DNA from: Tubiluchus corallicola
Lineage: Eukaryota > Priapulida > Priapulimorpha > Priapulimorphida > Tubiluchidae
Length of the DNA stretch: 64,000 bases
Assembly: GCA_030141605.1 (NCBI GenBank)
Contig: JAQGDQ010000083.1
Span: 478,097 to 542,096 of the forward strand
Direction of reading: 5' to 3'
Numbering within the stretch: the first letter of the stretch is position 1; every line of letters starts with the position of its first letter. Below are positions 24,830 through 37,391 of the stretch, piece after piece. The notes beneath the pieces were generated by a model. That model saw only the letters and a list, made by a program, of their open reading frames with translations, was not told the DNA's origin and made no database searches. Made by a program: the position numbers and the translations under genes.

Positions 24830-26377
24830 AATTGGGTACCGGGTTATAAAATTAGATTTTTAGCATTTTTTGAACATTTTCTCGATAATTTGATGCTAGA
24901 ATATAAAAGTCCAATGTATTTAGCGTTTAAATGTTTAGTGCATTCTACTTTGAAGTATCATAACGAAATTTTAACTATAGCGACTTATGGACGATTTTGG
25001 TTTGCAAGCACTATTAATGATTAACAATAATTAAACTCTAGAATAATTTTGCGCCCCCTCGCCATTGTCCTCTCTCGCCACCCTTACTACGTCTCTGCCC
25101 TACCCCACGTATCCTACTACCCTGCAAGCTTCGTGACTCTAGTCCTCTGCGTTTGGGAGTCAGCATGAATTAAAAAGAGGAAAATTGAATTTCTATTTAA
25201 CATGACGATGATGCCTTTATCACATCCTCAGCGCGTCCGTCACAGGAAATCCGGTCGCAAGTCGAGAGTATTATTGACCGCCTAGCACCTCCTAGTGAGC
25301 ATTTCATACAACATTTACTTAACTGGTAAAAACGATATTTGAAATTTTACTGCTGAAAACCTGCAAAGGTACAGATTGTTCAAGATGACGTGTAGAATAT
25401 ACATGTAATGTGGATTATCTATCATCAATGTACCTAGCGGACTAATGTTGCAAAACATTTCATCTCATTTATTGGTCCTAATACGTAGAATAAAATACCT
25501 GCAAATATTAAGCAATTTCGTCGCTACCAAGATTCAAAAAAAGTTTGAAAGCCTCATTCTTAAATTCATATTAAAGTTTAAACGTGTATAGTATATGACG
25601 CATGTTCAGATTCACAGTATATATATATATATATATATATTGCGATGTCCTACTATCAATCTCATATTCATTCTCATTCACATCATTTCACTAACCTAAT
25701 CCCACTAATTCCCATCTCCTGCACTCTCCAAAGTCATTCGATCGTTTTTGCCTTCCTTTTTTGCACCTTAACACCAGCACCATTAATTGCATTACGGTCA
25801 CAAAAGTGACGCTTCTGACTGCAATGCAAGCAACAATTTATATAGACATCATGCCATGTTGATTTTATTATGAAATTAATGTAACTATGTATACCATGTT
25901 ATCATAATGTGTTTTACTATATTGTATTGTTGCTTTGCGTTAGGGTTCTAACACCCTAACATCAAATAAAATAAAAAATAAATTGTGTAAGGGTTTTAAG
26001 CAGGGCATACAATCTTTCTCATTTGCAAAATCCAATTACACAACAACGAGCTGCAAATTTGAGTTACAGAAACCAGTATGTCCACTTTATATGCAAATGA
26101 CATTAATTAAATAAGTTTTAAGAAGCAATTTCAAATAGCTTTTTCACACTGCGGTACCCTACCCCCATTTCTTTCCCCAAAAATTGACAATTATCAACAG
26201 TATTCGCTTTTAACATGTCACGGCCGATACTTTAAAAAGAACAAAATCCTGGTAACCAAGAAATACTAGATCATGAAACACTTTTAATGGTAAATTTAAC
26301 AATAATAACGATTAGTGATATAACCTCTGCTGATAATTTATTTATTGCATGTAAGTGATTATTGTTTTTGTCTGCAG
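24830..26377. other. Intergenic, (AT)n tract
   Basis: A (TA)n tract of about 24 bases at 25617-25640. A C/T-rich stretch at 25050-25125 contains the diverged repeat word shared with about 22990. Nothing else is recognised. Confidence 0.5.
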
Positions 26378-26535
26378 AGGACAGCACCATGCAATCTGCT
26401 TTGTAGTTTGTTTGGTCTGTTGCTTGTTAGTGGCGCCCCGAGTTAGAGACTTTGTGCAACCCCGGCCAGGAATGGGGAATACTGGATTTGCAGGTTTTCG
26501 TTTTCATTTAAAAATCCGATTTGATCTTAGGTTTG
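26378..26535 (+). CDS. Weak candidate exon
   Basis: The acceptor GTTTTTGTCTGCAG and a donor GGTATGT at 26536 bracket an open stretch reading GQHHAICFVVCLVCCLLVAP then RVRDFVQPRPGMGNTGFAGF. It has one Cys-rich hydrophobic segment and then a Pro/Arg-rich part. Nothing is known of a family, and no partner exon was found; a chance frame is quite possible. Confidence 0.22.
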
Positions 26536-26804
26536 GTATGTAAATGTTTTGAAAATTTCTTATTTTTTGCCTGTAATGACGGAATGTCAAAGCAAAACCG
26601 GACATTGTCTTAAAATGTAGGTCAAAACAATCTACACTTTAAAATGTTGAAAGGAAACATACTATTTTTCAAAAATGACTTACGTGAAACAATTATTACC
26701 ACACAAACAATTTCGCCTTAGTGCCACTAGTTCGTCGCTGTTACGACCATTTCGCCATTCGATAGTTAGACGGGCACTAGCGCCTTCATTTCGGAAACGC
26801 ATTG

Positions 26805-27072
26805 CACAAAAACAGGTGCTGTACCTCTCAGTTCAGATGCATTCGTTTGTGTCGAACTACACACGCTCGACACAAACGTAAATTTGAAATTTGTATTTTT
26901 ACCCTAAAACTGCCTAATTTTAGTACCGCACACTGTAATATTTTGCAGACACGCTCTGGAATATTTTTGCTGTTGAAAATTATGTTCGTTTGTGATGTCA
27001 TCAATACTTGGGCTCGCCCGCCGTTATTTAAGGTTTTAATCTATTATTTAATTATCAGAAACGTTTTTCTAA
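26805..27072 (+). repeat. Dispersed repeat family 3, copy 1
   Basis: It matches 59830-60139 in the same orientation. Shared words are GCACAAAAACAGG, ACTTGGGCTC/ATTTGGGCTC, CGCCGTTA, and TTATCAGAAACGTTTT at the end. It holds a perfect 12-bp hairpin (CGTTTGTGTCGA 26844-26855 with TCGACACAAACG 26867-26878). Confidence 0.72.
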
Positions 27073-27120
27073 ATGTGATAGAATACAAACTTTTTATCGG
27101 ACTTGAAAATTGGCGATAAC

Positions 27121-29470
27121 CGTTCGACGCAGCCATTTTGACGGCAGTCATTTGTAACAAATTTAGATAACATTGTGTAAACTTTGAAAAACTAATCAAA
27201 GCATTCGTAGCGCACACGTCACTAACTAAATAAAATTTAAAATTATTATATTTTGTCAATAAGACGAAAAATACGTTTTTGGTTAGTGAGTGGCGCACCC
27301 TGGAGGGTGAGCCAGCGCCGTTTTACCAAATTGTGAAAACATGTTAAATAATTAAAAATGTGCTTTCCTAGTGACATAAGTCTTTCAAGCAGGTAAGCGA
27401 AAACCTAAGTAATATAGATTTGCATGTGAAGTTTTTGGGACATCATTTAACATTGCCTTTTCTTCCTCTGATTTACGTTTGCTTAGTGACGTCATGTAAT
27501 GGCGAGTTCGGGATAGTATTGCGGGAGATTAAAAATGAAGACAAACAAAAATTCCTTTTAACGCGAGTACGCATAAAGTTGCTATAAAGTAATACAATTT
27601 TTAAGGCGATTTTTCTGAAACCTACTTCATGTACCCCTTTTCTTGTCATTTAAACGAAAAGTCGCCAGTAGAGTCACCTCTCTCTCTCAATCACACAAAA
27701 TTAAACTTGACACAAGCAAGTGAAATCAATGATCATGCATGTCTAAGAAAGATAATCCTATGAGTCTTTGGTTTGGCAGATTGATTGATGAGCTTTCTAG
27801 CTGAAATCTGCCTTCCGCTAAGCTCTGGAAATTAATTCTATGCGACTCTTTTTGTAAATGAGCATTAGAACGCGACTATAGAAAAATATCTTATGTAGTT
27901 TCTTTCAAAAATTTAGATAAGCAGTGCGCGTGCAGTAGAGCTATAGGGCATGTTCATGCTTTTTTGCATAATTGATTATTGATTGTAGATTTCAAGTCAT
28001 TGATTAATTGCATTTTGCCATTAAACCTGTTTTTCTCCTTCGGTTACACTCAGGGTACAGAAACAGAACACTCGGGGCAAATCAAATTTTTGTTTAATAT
28101 CAAGTCTGCCTTTCTATTTACCGGTGCCCAGTTTCTTATTATCTGATCAGCGATGGCAAATCTGCTATTATTTGTAAACGTTTGAATACTTTATCTGGTG
28201 TCATTTGCTGGTCATGAATGAATTGTCTGTTTTATGCATACTATAAATTGGCTGATTCTTCTAGTCATTGGTGTTGCATTCATCAAAACCAGATAATTTC
28301 TTGTTGAAAATTTATTAAAAGATAACGTTTTGAGATAGATTCTACGAATTTTACTGTCCAGACCAGGAACCAGCTTAGGAAACACCGAAATCTCATAATA
28401 ACCTAAAAGTTTCACGACACTACGTATCAAGGGATCTTTTGCGTCCGTTAAAAATTGAAAATTGTTTTCTGGTAAATTAGTTCTTTATGCAGTTCGCTAC
28501 AGGTGAGCAAAATGGACATGACACCACTCATGCTACTTACCCAACGTCCAAAAATGTTAATTTGTAAGATGAATCACGTAGCAATAATTCCTGAAACCCG
28601 AGAAAATATTTAATGTATCCTAACTAGTTGGTTTTACCCAGTGTATTCATAGTCATTTTAATTATTTTGTTTTGTCAAAGAAATTTTAGATACACATTGA
28701 AAACGAGGACCTGGAGTGTTCAAGTATCAGCGTAAAAAATACTCGTCTTGCACTTGTCATGTAGGCCTAATTGCCTTTCACCTATTAGTAGTGTCTCGTT
28801 CTTGTTACGTTCTTGTTACAAAGATATACATATAATATTTATACGTGTTAACAACAATTTTGTAACATTTTTGAAGGCAAGCAAGTCGCGCAAAGGCCTA
28901 GCTTATTCATAATTAGGCACACATACGTGTAGTAAGTCCTATAAAGTCAAAGGACAAGAAAGGGGTACCTGAAGTAGGTTTCAGAAAAATCGCCCTAAAA
29001 ACTTATATTACGTTACAGCAATTTTATGCGTATATCGTACTCGCGTTGAAAGATTTTCTGTTTGTTTTCATTTTAAATTAACCGCGACATTCTTCCAACC
29101 GCGCCATTACATGACGTCATATATGCACAACGTAAATCAGGGGAAGAAAAGGCAATGTTAAACTATGTCCCAAAAAACTTTCCATGCAAAATTATATTAC
29201 TTAGCATTTCGCTTACCTACTTGAAAGACTTATGTAACTAGAAAAAAATTTATTAATTATTTAAAATGTTTTCGCCAATTCGTAAAATATCGTGCACCAC
29301 TCACTAACCAAAAACGTATTTTTAATCTTATTGACAAGATACAGTAATTTAAAATTTTAACAAGTTAGTGACGTGTGCACTACGAATGCGCTGATTATTT
29401 TTTCAAACTTTACTCAGTGTTATCTAAACTTATTTCAAATGACCTGTCGACAAAATGGCTGCGTCAAGCG
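27121..29470. mobile_element. Element with about 525-bp terminal inverted repeats (family 4)
   Basis: 27121-27652 and 28949-29470 are reverse complements with moderate divergence. Matching pairs include GACGCAGCCATTTTG at both outer ends, TTTAGATAACA, CACTAACCAAAAACGTATTT with its complement, AATGGCG..TGACGTCAT words, and CCTACTTCA.GTACCCC at both inner ends. The 1.3-kb centre has no transposase-like frame. Two further family copies in one orientation lie at 44216-44806 and 45767-46072. Very long inverted ends suit a foldback-type or long-TIR DNA transposon. No target duplication is obvious, so a chance inverted pair of a dispersed repeat is an alternative. Confidence 0.75.
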
Positions 29471-29775
29471 ATCATCACGGGAGTTTAAATTTGCATGTTT
29501 TATATAGCTTGACTGCCGATTGAAGTCCTGTATGTAAAAATGGCAGTATGTAAGTGATATAAAATTTCAAGACGAATTTTTTAAGCTCTATGTAAGTGGA
29601 AGATTTTCTTGTGCTTTAAATATGATAATCATTATAACTAAATAAATACAATATAAACCCTGTCAGTTCTACAAAGTGCCTAAAAAGTGTAGCGACGACT
29701 TTGCCCTTTTTTGGATTTTTATCGAAGATCTGAAATGACTGCCTGCTGCTGCCACCTGTTACTTTCTTTTAGTAG

Positions 29776-29910
29776 TTATTTAGGCTTATTACTGTAACTG
29801 TGTGGCCTACCTTTAGTGTAACAGTAACTGTAATTTAGGATTATTACTGTAACTGTGTGGCCTACCTTTAGTGTAACAGTAACTGTAATTTAGGATTATT
29901 ACTGTAACTG
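29776..29910. repeat. 55-bp minisatellite, about 2.4 units
   Basis: Units start at 29781, 29836 and 29891 (TAGG(C/A)TTATTACTGTAACTG), a period of exactly 55. The first two full units differ at about one base, so the duplication is recent. Confidence 0.95.
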
Positions 29911-30141
29911 TATGCTTCAGTCGCTCAAGCATTTTATGAAGCATTAATTGTCTGCAACTATGACACACACAGAACACTATTATTGATCATCTCTATTACT
30001 ATCGGGACGTAACTCAAGCATTACTCGTCAATCCTAGACCTGCTATTATTTACAACAACATTTTTCATAAACTCACATCAGATCATCCATCCAGTGGCAT
30101 TCTTTACCAAATGTTTTCTTAGTTGATTGCACGTGTAATTA

Positions 30142-31109
30142 AGATTCTGCTTACAGCGGCGACAGGTCGATTACAGCAGAATCTTCTTGACTTATCCCCG
30201 GTTTTTATTTTTATTATTTATTTATTTATTATTTGTGACGTTTTGTTTCTTTAGTAACTCACACGCGCACAGTCCTAGGGTCATGAAACTCGCAGGACAC
30301 ATTCCTCAGGGAGGGGGATTTATGTTAATGTGCGACCGGTCGCTCTCGGGTCAAAGATTGTGTAGCGGGCAGGGCTTCTTATTTTTTTCGTTAGGCCGGA
30401 TCTCCTCCTACAGTTTTTGAGTTAGGGCCACAGTTTTTGGCTAGGTGGTGTCGAGTTTATTGTGCACGGCTGAATATGAGCCTTTTGCAAAGAGAAAAAT
30501 TTTCGGTTGGGGGAAAAAATCAATCGAGGGCTTAAGGGACACCAATGCTTCCAGTTTCGCGTAACAGTGTCGTGTGATATATCAAATGAAAGGTCTTGAT
30601 GAGACGAACCGAGTTTCACTAATTTTGTTTGACACCTGACCCCGCTAGGGGACAGAAACCGAAATCGCGTGTTGGGACACCAATACTTCCAGTGTTGAGT
30701 AACAGTATCTTGTAGTATGTCAAATAAAAGGCCTCGATGAGAGAAATTGAATGATATGACTTAAGCCTAGACTGGTCAACCACTGACCCCACTAGAGGAC
30801 AATAAGTTAAATTGTCTGGCAATGATACAACAAGTCTTCCTATGTCGAGCAATAATAGGTTGTCAAATGAAAGGTCTTGATGAGACAAATTGAAAGGTGT
30901 ATATTGACCCGTATTTGGTAACCACTGGTTACTAGTCAAAAAGTGACAAGCTGTGATTTCATTGAAACTGCTAATCGAGTCAGACACAACCGTATATACG
31001 TATAATTAACAACATACAGTGTTGTTAATTATTTTGAAAACATTTTTTATTTGTGAATACAAAACAAAAGTTGTCATTTAAAACATCTCCTGTCACAGAA
31101 GCAGAATCT
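30142..31109. mobile_element. TA-flanked non-autonomous DNA element (Tc1/mariner-like ends)
   Basis: The left end AGATTCTGCTTACAG and the right end read inward AGATTCTGCTTCTGT share 11 terminal bases, then GACAGG a little further in. TA stands directly outside both ends (30140-30141, 31110-31111), the target of Tc1/mariner elements. A second AGCAGAATCT at 30174-30183 makes the left end itself palindromic. Inside lies a degenerate tandem repeat. No transposase frame is present. Confidence 0.65.
30537..30945. repeat. Internal tandem repeat of about 138 bp, three units
   Basis: Units start near 30537, 30675 and 30815. Each has GGGACACCAAT(G/A)CTTCCAGT or a variant, TCAAAT(G/A)AAAGG(T/C)CT(T/C)GATGAGA and, in the first two, TGACCCC(G/A)CTAG(G/A)GGACA. 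The third is more diverged. The array is confined to the TA-flanked element. Confidence 0.82.
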
Positions 31110-31111
31110 TA

Positions 31112-32263
31112 CCACACTTTTTAGCACAGTCAGAAACGTCCACTAGTTGTTTATTGGATTGTAACCTAAATTATTTTAATTATGGACTTTTGAATTAAAC
31201 ACCAGTTATCGACCAAATCAATCTTGCATCGTTGTTTCTGACATCGCTTCTGTACTCTGTTACTTTTGTTTATTTCAATTTTAAGGGTTAACTAATAAAT
31301 TACTTGTGTTTTTGAAACAAATATCTACGTAACTATATTCTTGATAACCAGTTATATAATATATATATATGTTCTCAACTAAAATGTATTTAGTAATATC
31401 ACTGTATGTCAATCCACTTAAAAGCAATAAAGTTTATATAATTATTTGCTTGAGAACTATAGTAACACGGAAGTAACATTTTCTGTTTTTATTTCTAGTT
31501 TTTTAATTTTTTAATTTATTTTGTTCCAGAATAAAATAAATAACAGAACAAATTTGAACGAGTACAATAAGTTCTAATGCTTTAAATAGTCTAATATACC
31601 AATTTCTATTGTAACGTTGGTGATTTGCGTCACTTCACAAATTTTCTAAAGTGTATATAGCAAATAACTCGTGATTAGCTCTACATCGTTTTTGCGGTCG
31701 CCCTTTTTACAAGAGAATCTCGCAAATTTCTGCTTCTGTTTCTGCTAAATTTAAGTCCCTGTATCTGACGGATTTTCTCAGAATTACGACTTTCTGAGAA
31801 ATGTTCAAATTTTTACAGACGCGTGTAATCGAATTAAGAATTATTCTCACACCCACATGATCTGCTGATGAACAAGTAGAAAAACCTTTAATTCTTTCTG
31901 CTTTTTTCCTGAAATTCAGGATGAACTGCTAAAAAGATGATTTAAAAAATGGCGTATTAAACGAAACATTGCAGATATTGCAAAAGCGTCATAGTTTGAA
32001 ATTGCGCTGATGACATTTCGATAAATCCACGAAACAGGTATTCGAAATCCTTCTCAGCGTCCTGAAAGTGTGCAGCTAATAATCCTTTTGAAATTCGCTT
32101 ACAGTTCGCCGCTGAAATAAAATAATTGGCCGGCTGATGTAATGCAAATAATTGGTTTGCTGTATACATGAATGCTAGCTCAAGTCACATTGATTACAAA
32201 TTGAAAAACTTGAAATAGCGTGTTGTATATTGATAAGAAAGGCAGAAAGAAAAAGAGAGCGAG
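31112..32263. other. Intergenic, nothing recognised
   Basis: AT-rich DNA with a short (TA)n at 31355-31370. No gene is supported. Confidence 0.5.
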
Positions 32264-32443
<180 letters not shown>

Positions 32444-32785
32444 ACAATTCTTTTATACAACCTCAATTTGAAGGTACATATATCTACACACATGACAAAT
32501 CAACATAACTATTTGCAATTGTTTACATAAAAGCTGAGTGGCAGAATACAAAGTTAAGAACCATTATTGTATACAAAATTAGTACTACAAAAGAGTTTTG
32601 CGAACAAAATTCGGTGTTCCATAGCAGGGGGAGAGAGGAGGGAGGAGGAAGGGAGTTATGATAATAAAAAGGATAAAGAAACAAAGAGACAGAAAAACAA
32701 AGAATGTGAGAGAGAGACAGATGCAGCGAAAGAGGAGACGGAGAGAGAAAATACATAGAGAAAAGAAGGGAGAGGGAGGCAGAAA

Positions 32786-32815
32786 GTGTGTGTGTGTGTG
32801 TGTGTGCGTGCGTGC

Positions 32816-32859
<44 letters not shown>

Positions 32860-32880
32860 GTGTGAGGGAGAGAGAGAGAG
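32786..32880. repeat. (GT)n microsatellite with GA flank
   Basis: GT repeat with a GCGTGCGT interruption at 32806-32820, ending in (GA)n. The purine-rich DNA on both sides (32625-32785) is simple sequence too. Confidence 0.97.
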
Positions 32881-33640
32881 ATTGGTGAGAAACAAAGAAA
32901 AAAGATGGAGATCATGTGAAAAACAGGGGCAAAAAGTTTGAAAAAAGAAAAAACTGTTGAAGGTTTGATCTGTATGGATTCTATTACTCTACAGTTTTGT
33001 ATAGAATGTGTTACGCATAAACAAGTTTATTATAGCAATAAAATATATGTAGTTTAGTTAGTGTTATATGGTAACTATGCACAAGGCAGGTGTGTATACA
33101 TATATGCATCCATTCACAAACCAACGCATAATGCGTTACTTCTGAGTTATTGAATGCCGCATTAGCGATAGTCTTTACTACATACAATAAATTAATGTGT
33201 GCGTCACTACATTACCGAAACATCACGATATCAATAAACGGACACGTATTACAATAACTAAGCTTATTTAGAGAAGTAACTAGAACTAATGGAATGAGTC
33301 GATTCAGCTGTGTTGAGACTATGGCAAAAAGTATGGTTGGGTCTGATGGTCAGTTACAAATGATTTAGAATCGTTCGACTTGTGCTTGCCCATTGTTTAA
33401 CTGTGAATCCTAGACAGCTTAACAGAACAAAAGCAAACAAATTTATGGAACAATGCCATGAAAAGGGATAATGATGATACGTAAAAAATTATAGGTTTAC
33501 GTTTGATCTTTCGTGATAATATTATGGCTATTAAAATATGTCTAAAGCAATTAGTTAATAAAGGAGGGCGAATATGTGAATTTTGTAAACCAAAATAGAT
33601 TAATACAGGACGAGGAAGAATTTAATACAACAATAACAAC
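32881..33640. other. Intergenic, nothing recognised
   Basis: No open, splice-consistent exon or repeat family was seen. Confidence 0.45.
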
Positions 33641-33774
33641 AACTACTACTACTACTGCTACTACTGCTGCTATTGCTACTGCTGCTGCTGGTGTTGCTGC
33701 TGCTACTACTACTACTGCTGCTACTGCTGGTGTTGCTGCTGCTATTGCTACTGCTGCTGCTGGTGTTGCTGCTG

Positions 33775-33863
<89 letters not shown>

Positions 33864-34085
33864 ACTGCTACTGCTACTGCTACTGCTGCCACTGCCACTG
33901 CTGCTGCTACTGCTACTGCTGCTGCTACTGCCGCTACTACTATTACTACTACTGCTACTACTACTACTACTGATGGTGGTGGTGGTGATGATGATGATGA
34001 TGATAATGCTGCTGCTGCTGATGATGATGATGACGATGACAACGATAATGATGATATGATGATAATGATGTTGATGATGGCGATG
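33641..34085. repeat. Trinucleotide array (CTG/CTA then GAT)
   Basis: CTA/CTG triplets run to about 33972 and include a duplicated block TGGTGTTGCTGCTGCTA at about 33690 and 33730. GGT and GAT triplets follow to about 34085. Ala, Leu or Thr homopolymer frames are artefacts. Confidence 0.97.
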
Positions 34086-34129
34086 ATGATTACTGTTGCC
34101 CGCTCAGGCTCAATGTATCAATAGCATTA

Positions 34130-34730
34130 TCATTTATAGAGTAAGATATTCCTAGAAAAAATATCTCTCCTAATAATCCAGCAAACCAAGGTAATACAAA
34201 TTTAACATTCGTGGGCTTATAGTGCTTATATGTACCTAACCTAAGTTTTGAGTTAACATTTTGACAAAGAAACCTTGTCAATTCTCCTTTCTACGAAAAC
34301 CTTGTGTGGATATTGAATTATGAGCAGTTGCAAAATTGTTAATAGACTGGTTGAATGACCGATTCACTGACCAGCTGGACAACGAACTTATCAAAAAGAC
34401 AAGCTGCTCTTTCTTTTTTGCACAGGTTGCCATACCAAAGCTGCTGTTTGTGACCCTCTAGTTAAAACAAATGAAATAGAACTGCTAAGACTGTGATTCA
34501 TCACACAATGGCGGGAACTAGTTATATTTGGCTGTCAGTTTTACTGGAAGGATCAGTGAAGTAAATCCAGGGAATTACAGCAAGTAATAGAGTAATTTCC
34601 AACGATCAGTCAGCATTACGGAACGTGGTGTAAGTTAATAACGCAACCTAAAATCTACTGCTTTCTTGAACTTTGTAATCTTAAGGAATAAATCTGTCAT
34701 CTTGAAGAAGAAAATTAGGACCCGTTCATG
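34130..34730. other. Intergenic, nothing recognised
   Basis: No gene or repeat could be supported. Confidence 0.45.
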
Positions 34731-35090
34731 CGTAACGTATTTTGAGCGATGCGTAAAATATAACGCGTTTGTAAATGTCGCCAAAACAAGGCTCCAGGTG
34801 TAGGAAACACTTATTGAGCAATGCGTAAAGCATAGCGCGTATACACTGGTTGCCGAACTAGTCTACATGTACGCGCGCATACATGTACATGGTGCGCTGA
34901 GCGATGCGTAAAATGTAACGCGTTTTTAAATGTCGCCAAAACTAGGCTCCAGGTATAGGAAACACATTTTGAGCAATGCGTAAAGCATAGCGCGTATACA
35001 CTGGTTGCCGAACTAGTCTACATGTACGCGCGCATGCGCGATGAGCGGTGCGTAAAGCGCAACCGTACGCATATGCGTATAAAAAGGTTG
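34731..35090. repeat. Tandem block of 155 bp x 2 with GCGTAAA sub-repeats
   Basis: GAGC(G/A)(A/G)TGCGTAAA occurs at 34744, 34816, 34899, 34971 and 35043, spaced 72, 83, 72 and 72. The 155-bp units starting at 34744 and 34899 are almost identical, including CTGGTTGCCGAACTAGTCTA. The block is rich in CpG and CGCGCGCAT words, unlike its AT-rich surroundings. Confidence 0.92.
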
Positions 35091-35632
35091 CCAAGCTTGG
35101 CTCCATGTCGTACAGAGTAACGTATATGTTACAAAGGTCTTTTGACCTGTACTTGTACCTCAACGGCAGATGTTCAAGCTGAGGCTCACAATCAGGCCAA
35201 CGTATCGTAAAATACTCGCACATAGTCACTAGGAAAATAGCTGAATTTTCTAACCTTTGATAAGTAATTTATAGGCAATCTTGAAGAATAAACACTAACT
35301 ATTACAGAGCCCATATATGACTATAATACATCTAGATAGACCTATCAAGTAATATTAGCAGAAATAGCAGACATAATGTCCACTATTTACCGAACTAAAT
35401 GATCATTCAACCCTTTAACTGCATCGAGTATTTGGTTTAGCTAGCCATGATAGGGCAGCATCCATGTTACAATATTAATTTCACTAAAAGAGAGTTTTTC
35501 TAAATTAATAATTCTCATGCACAAAATACATATTCGTCAGACATCGTCTTATACGAAATTGAGCATGAATTATACACTATTTCTATCATATAATGCTCTT
35601 TTTTATCCGACTACCTCGTGTTCGTGAATCAG

Positions 35633-35896
35633 GTCTACCACGTTGGTGGTTCAGTGAATTCATCAATAGATATTTGTAATTCATCAATGTATAAAGAGTT
35701 AACCGAAGCAGTTTACTGCAAAATGGGCAATTCTTTTGGTACAGATGCGCACGCAGGGATATTATTTGCAATAACAATGATCTTCTTTTGGATAATACTT
35801 ATTATTCTCCTTTTTCATATTTATTTTATGTCTACAAACTATTTGGTAACACTGTTAGCGACTTCCACAAGCATCTTCGAATATCATTTAAAATAG
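35633..35896 (+). CDS. C-terminal exon of an unrecognised membrane protein
   Basis: After an acceptor-like CGTGAATCAG an open frame reads VYHVGGSVNSSIDICNSS, MYKELTEAVYCKMGNSFG, then TDAHAGILFAITMIFFW and IILIILLFHIYF, ending at TAG (35894-35896). It has a short segment with two Cys and Asn-Ser-Ser sequons, as in an extracellular loop, then one strong transmembrane helix and a tail of about 22 residues. AATAAA at 35967-35972, 70 bases after the stop, supports a real 3' end. The layout is like the last loop and helix of a tetraspan protein (claudin or tetraspanin type) but no signature is present. The acceptor lacks a long pyrimidine tract, so the exon start is uncertain. Confidence 0.42.
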   Translation, partial: VYHVGGSVNSSIDICNSSMYKELTEAVYCKMGNSFGTDAHAGILFAITMIFFWIILIILLFHIYFMSTNYLVTLLATSTSIFEYHLK

Positions 35897-35966
35897 GCAA
35901 AACGCAACAACACTTTCAGCAGCCGATCGGCAGAGACTAACTCTCACACCGACCGTTGAAAAACAA

Positions 35967-35972
35967 AATAAA
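35967..35972 (+). terminator. Poly(A) signal after the 35.6-35.9 kb exon
   Basis: AATAAA in AAAACAAAATAAATTTC, 70 bases downstream of a TAG stop on the same strand. Confidence 0.45.
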
Positions 35973-36364
35973 TTTCTTTAACTGCAAATAATTTACGAAT
36001 TTTGAGGGAAAATAAAAGTTTGCCATAATAAAATGAATAGTTTATCAGCAGCGAAGATTTGCAGGAAGCTGAAATTGTGTAAAATCTGCGAAAGCCGCTT
36101 AGCAGATCTATTTTTTTGTGAAAACGCTCAACGTGGAATAGCAGTTCTCTAAGCCTGTTATACGAAATTTAAATGCCTAAGTTTTATTCAGTTAAATCAA
36201 ATTAACAAAGCACGTAGTGACTTGTTACTTTTTGAATGCAGATGTTCATGAACTGGATGGTGTGTAAAATTCATGTATCCAAGCATTTTCGTCTTATTTT
36301 CGCCTTAAAGCAACTGTCACCTATATGCGGATTCCATTCACGGGAAAAGCTGTGGGAACGTTGC

Positions 36365-36660
36365 CCATACTGGATTGGATGGAATGGAAAAGGATGCAAT
36401 GTGATATGATGGGATGTGATGGGATGTAATGGAATGTGATGTGACGTGATAGTATGTAAATGGTGTGATGTGATGTGATGTGACCTGACGTGATGTGATG
36501 TGATGTGGTGTGGTAAGACAGGATGGGATGTGATGTGATATGGTGTTATGTGATGTGAAGTGGTATGGTGTGATGTAATGTGATCTGACCTAACGTGATG
36601 GAATGTGATTGATGTGAAGAGATGAGGTGGGAGGGTTTGGAATGGAACGGGTTGGGATGA
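36365..36660. repeat. Degenerate TGTGA/GATGT pentamer array
   Basis: Imperfect GATGTGATGTGAT/GGATG repeats. A similar degenerate array is at about 51115-51255. Confidence 0.92.
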
Positions 36661-37391
36661 GATGTATTATTGTGCCCTAAAAAGTAATGTGTTTTGTTCA
36701 AAATGTTGCAAAAATGATGAACCACGAAAATTCCCATGAGAATGACATTATTATTAATGTTTCAGATCCCATGTCGTATTCTAATAATGAGCCTTTAAAA
36801 TTTGTTGGCAATTATTGATTTTCAAACATGTTAAAAGTTTTGAGTTAAGATTAAGATATTAAAAGTTTGGCGAAGAACTGCTGGTGAACTCAAAGTAAAC
36901 ATAAAGGTTTGAAATTCTGAGATAAATGCTTACTACGTCACTTTAACTAGTTATGATGCTTCTGCAACTTTCTTTCTGAATTATACCATGTAAATGGATA
37001 AATAAACAAAGCTTGTTGCAGTAAAATCTAGTCTATTTTTGTTTTTTAAATCAATGTTTGGACATCCAAGAATATATAAAATATGTCCTCTTTAAGAATA
37101 GCCAAAATTACAATATGCACAATCTAGATTAAAAAACAGATGACTCCAAATTCAAATGCCTTAATTATTTCTATGTCATTACTTCCCTTCAAGAATAAAA
37201 ATTTATCAGCATCGCTCATAAGGAGAAATTCTGGTATAATTACATTGATGTGATTATACAATTTATGATAGGCAACGATAAATACATGTGCGATAAAGTA
37301 GCAAAAAACGTACTACTTTGATATGCTAGTATGTTTCGCACTGTATATGCCTCTCTAAACGTACGTGAGGAGTGCTTGTTAGAAGATTGAA
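36661..37391. other. Intergenic, nothing recognised
   Basis: AT-rich DNA with no supported exon. Confidence 0.45.

Noticed and set aside
33551-34124. Long Ala/Thr/Leu homopolymer frames on both strands
   Set aside because: All follow from CTG/CTA and GAT triplets; every frame is open, which is a sign of simple sequence.
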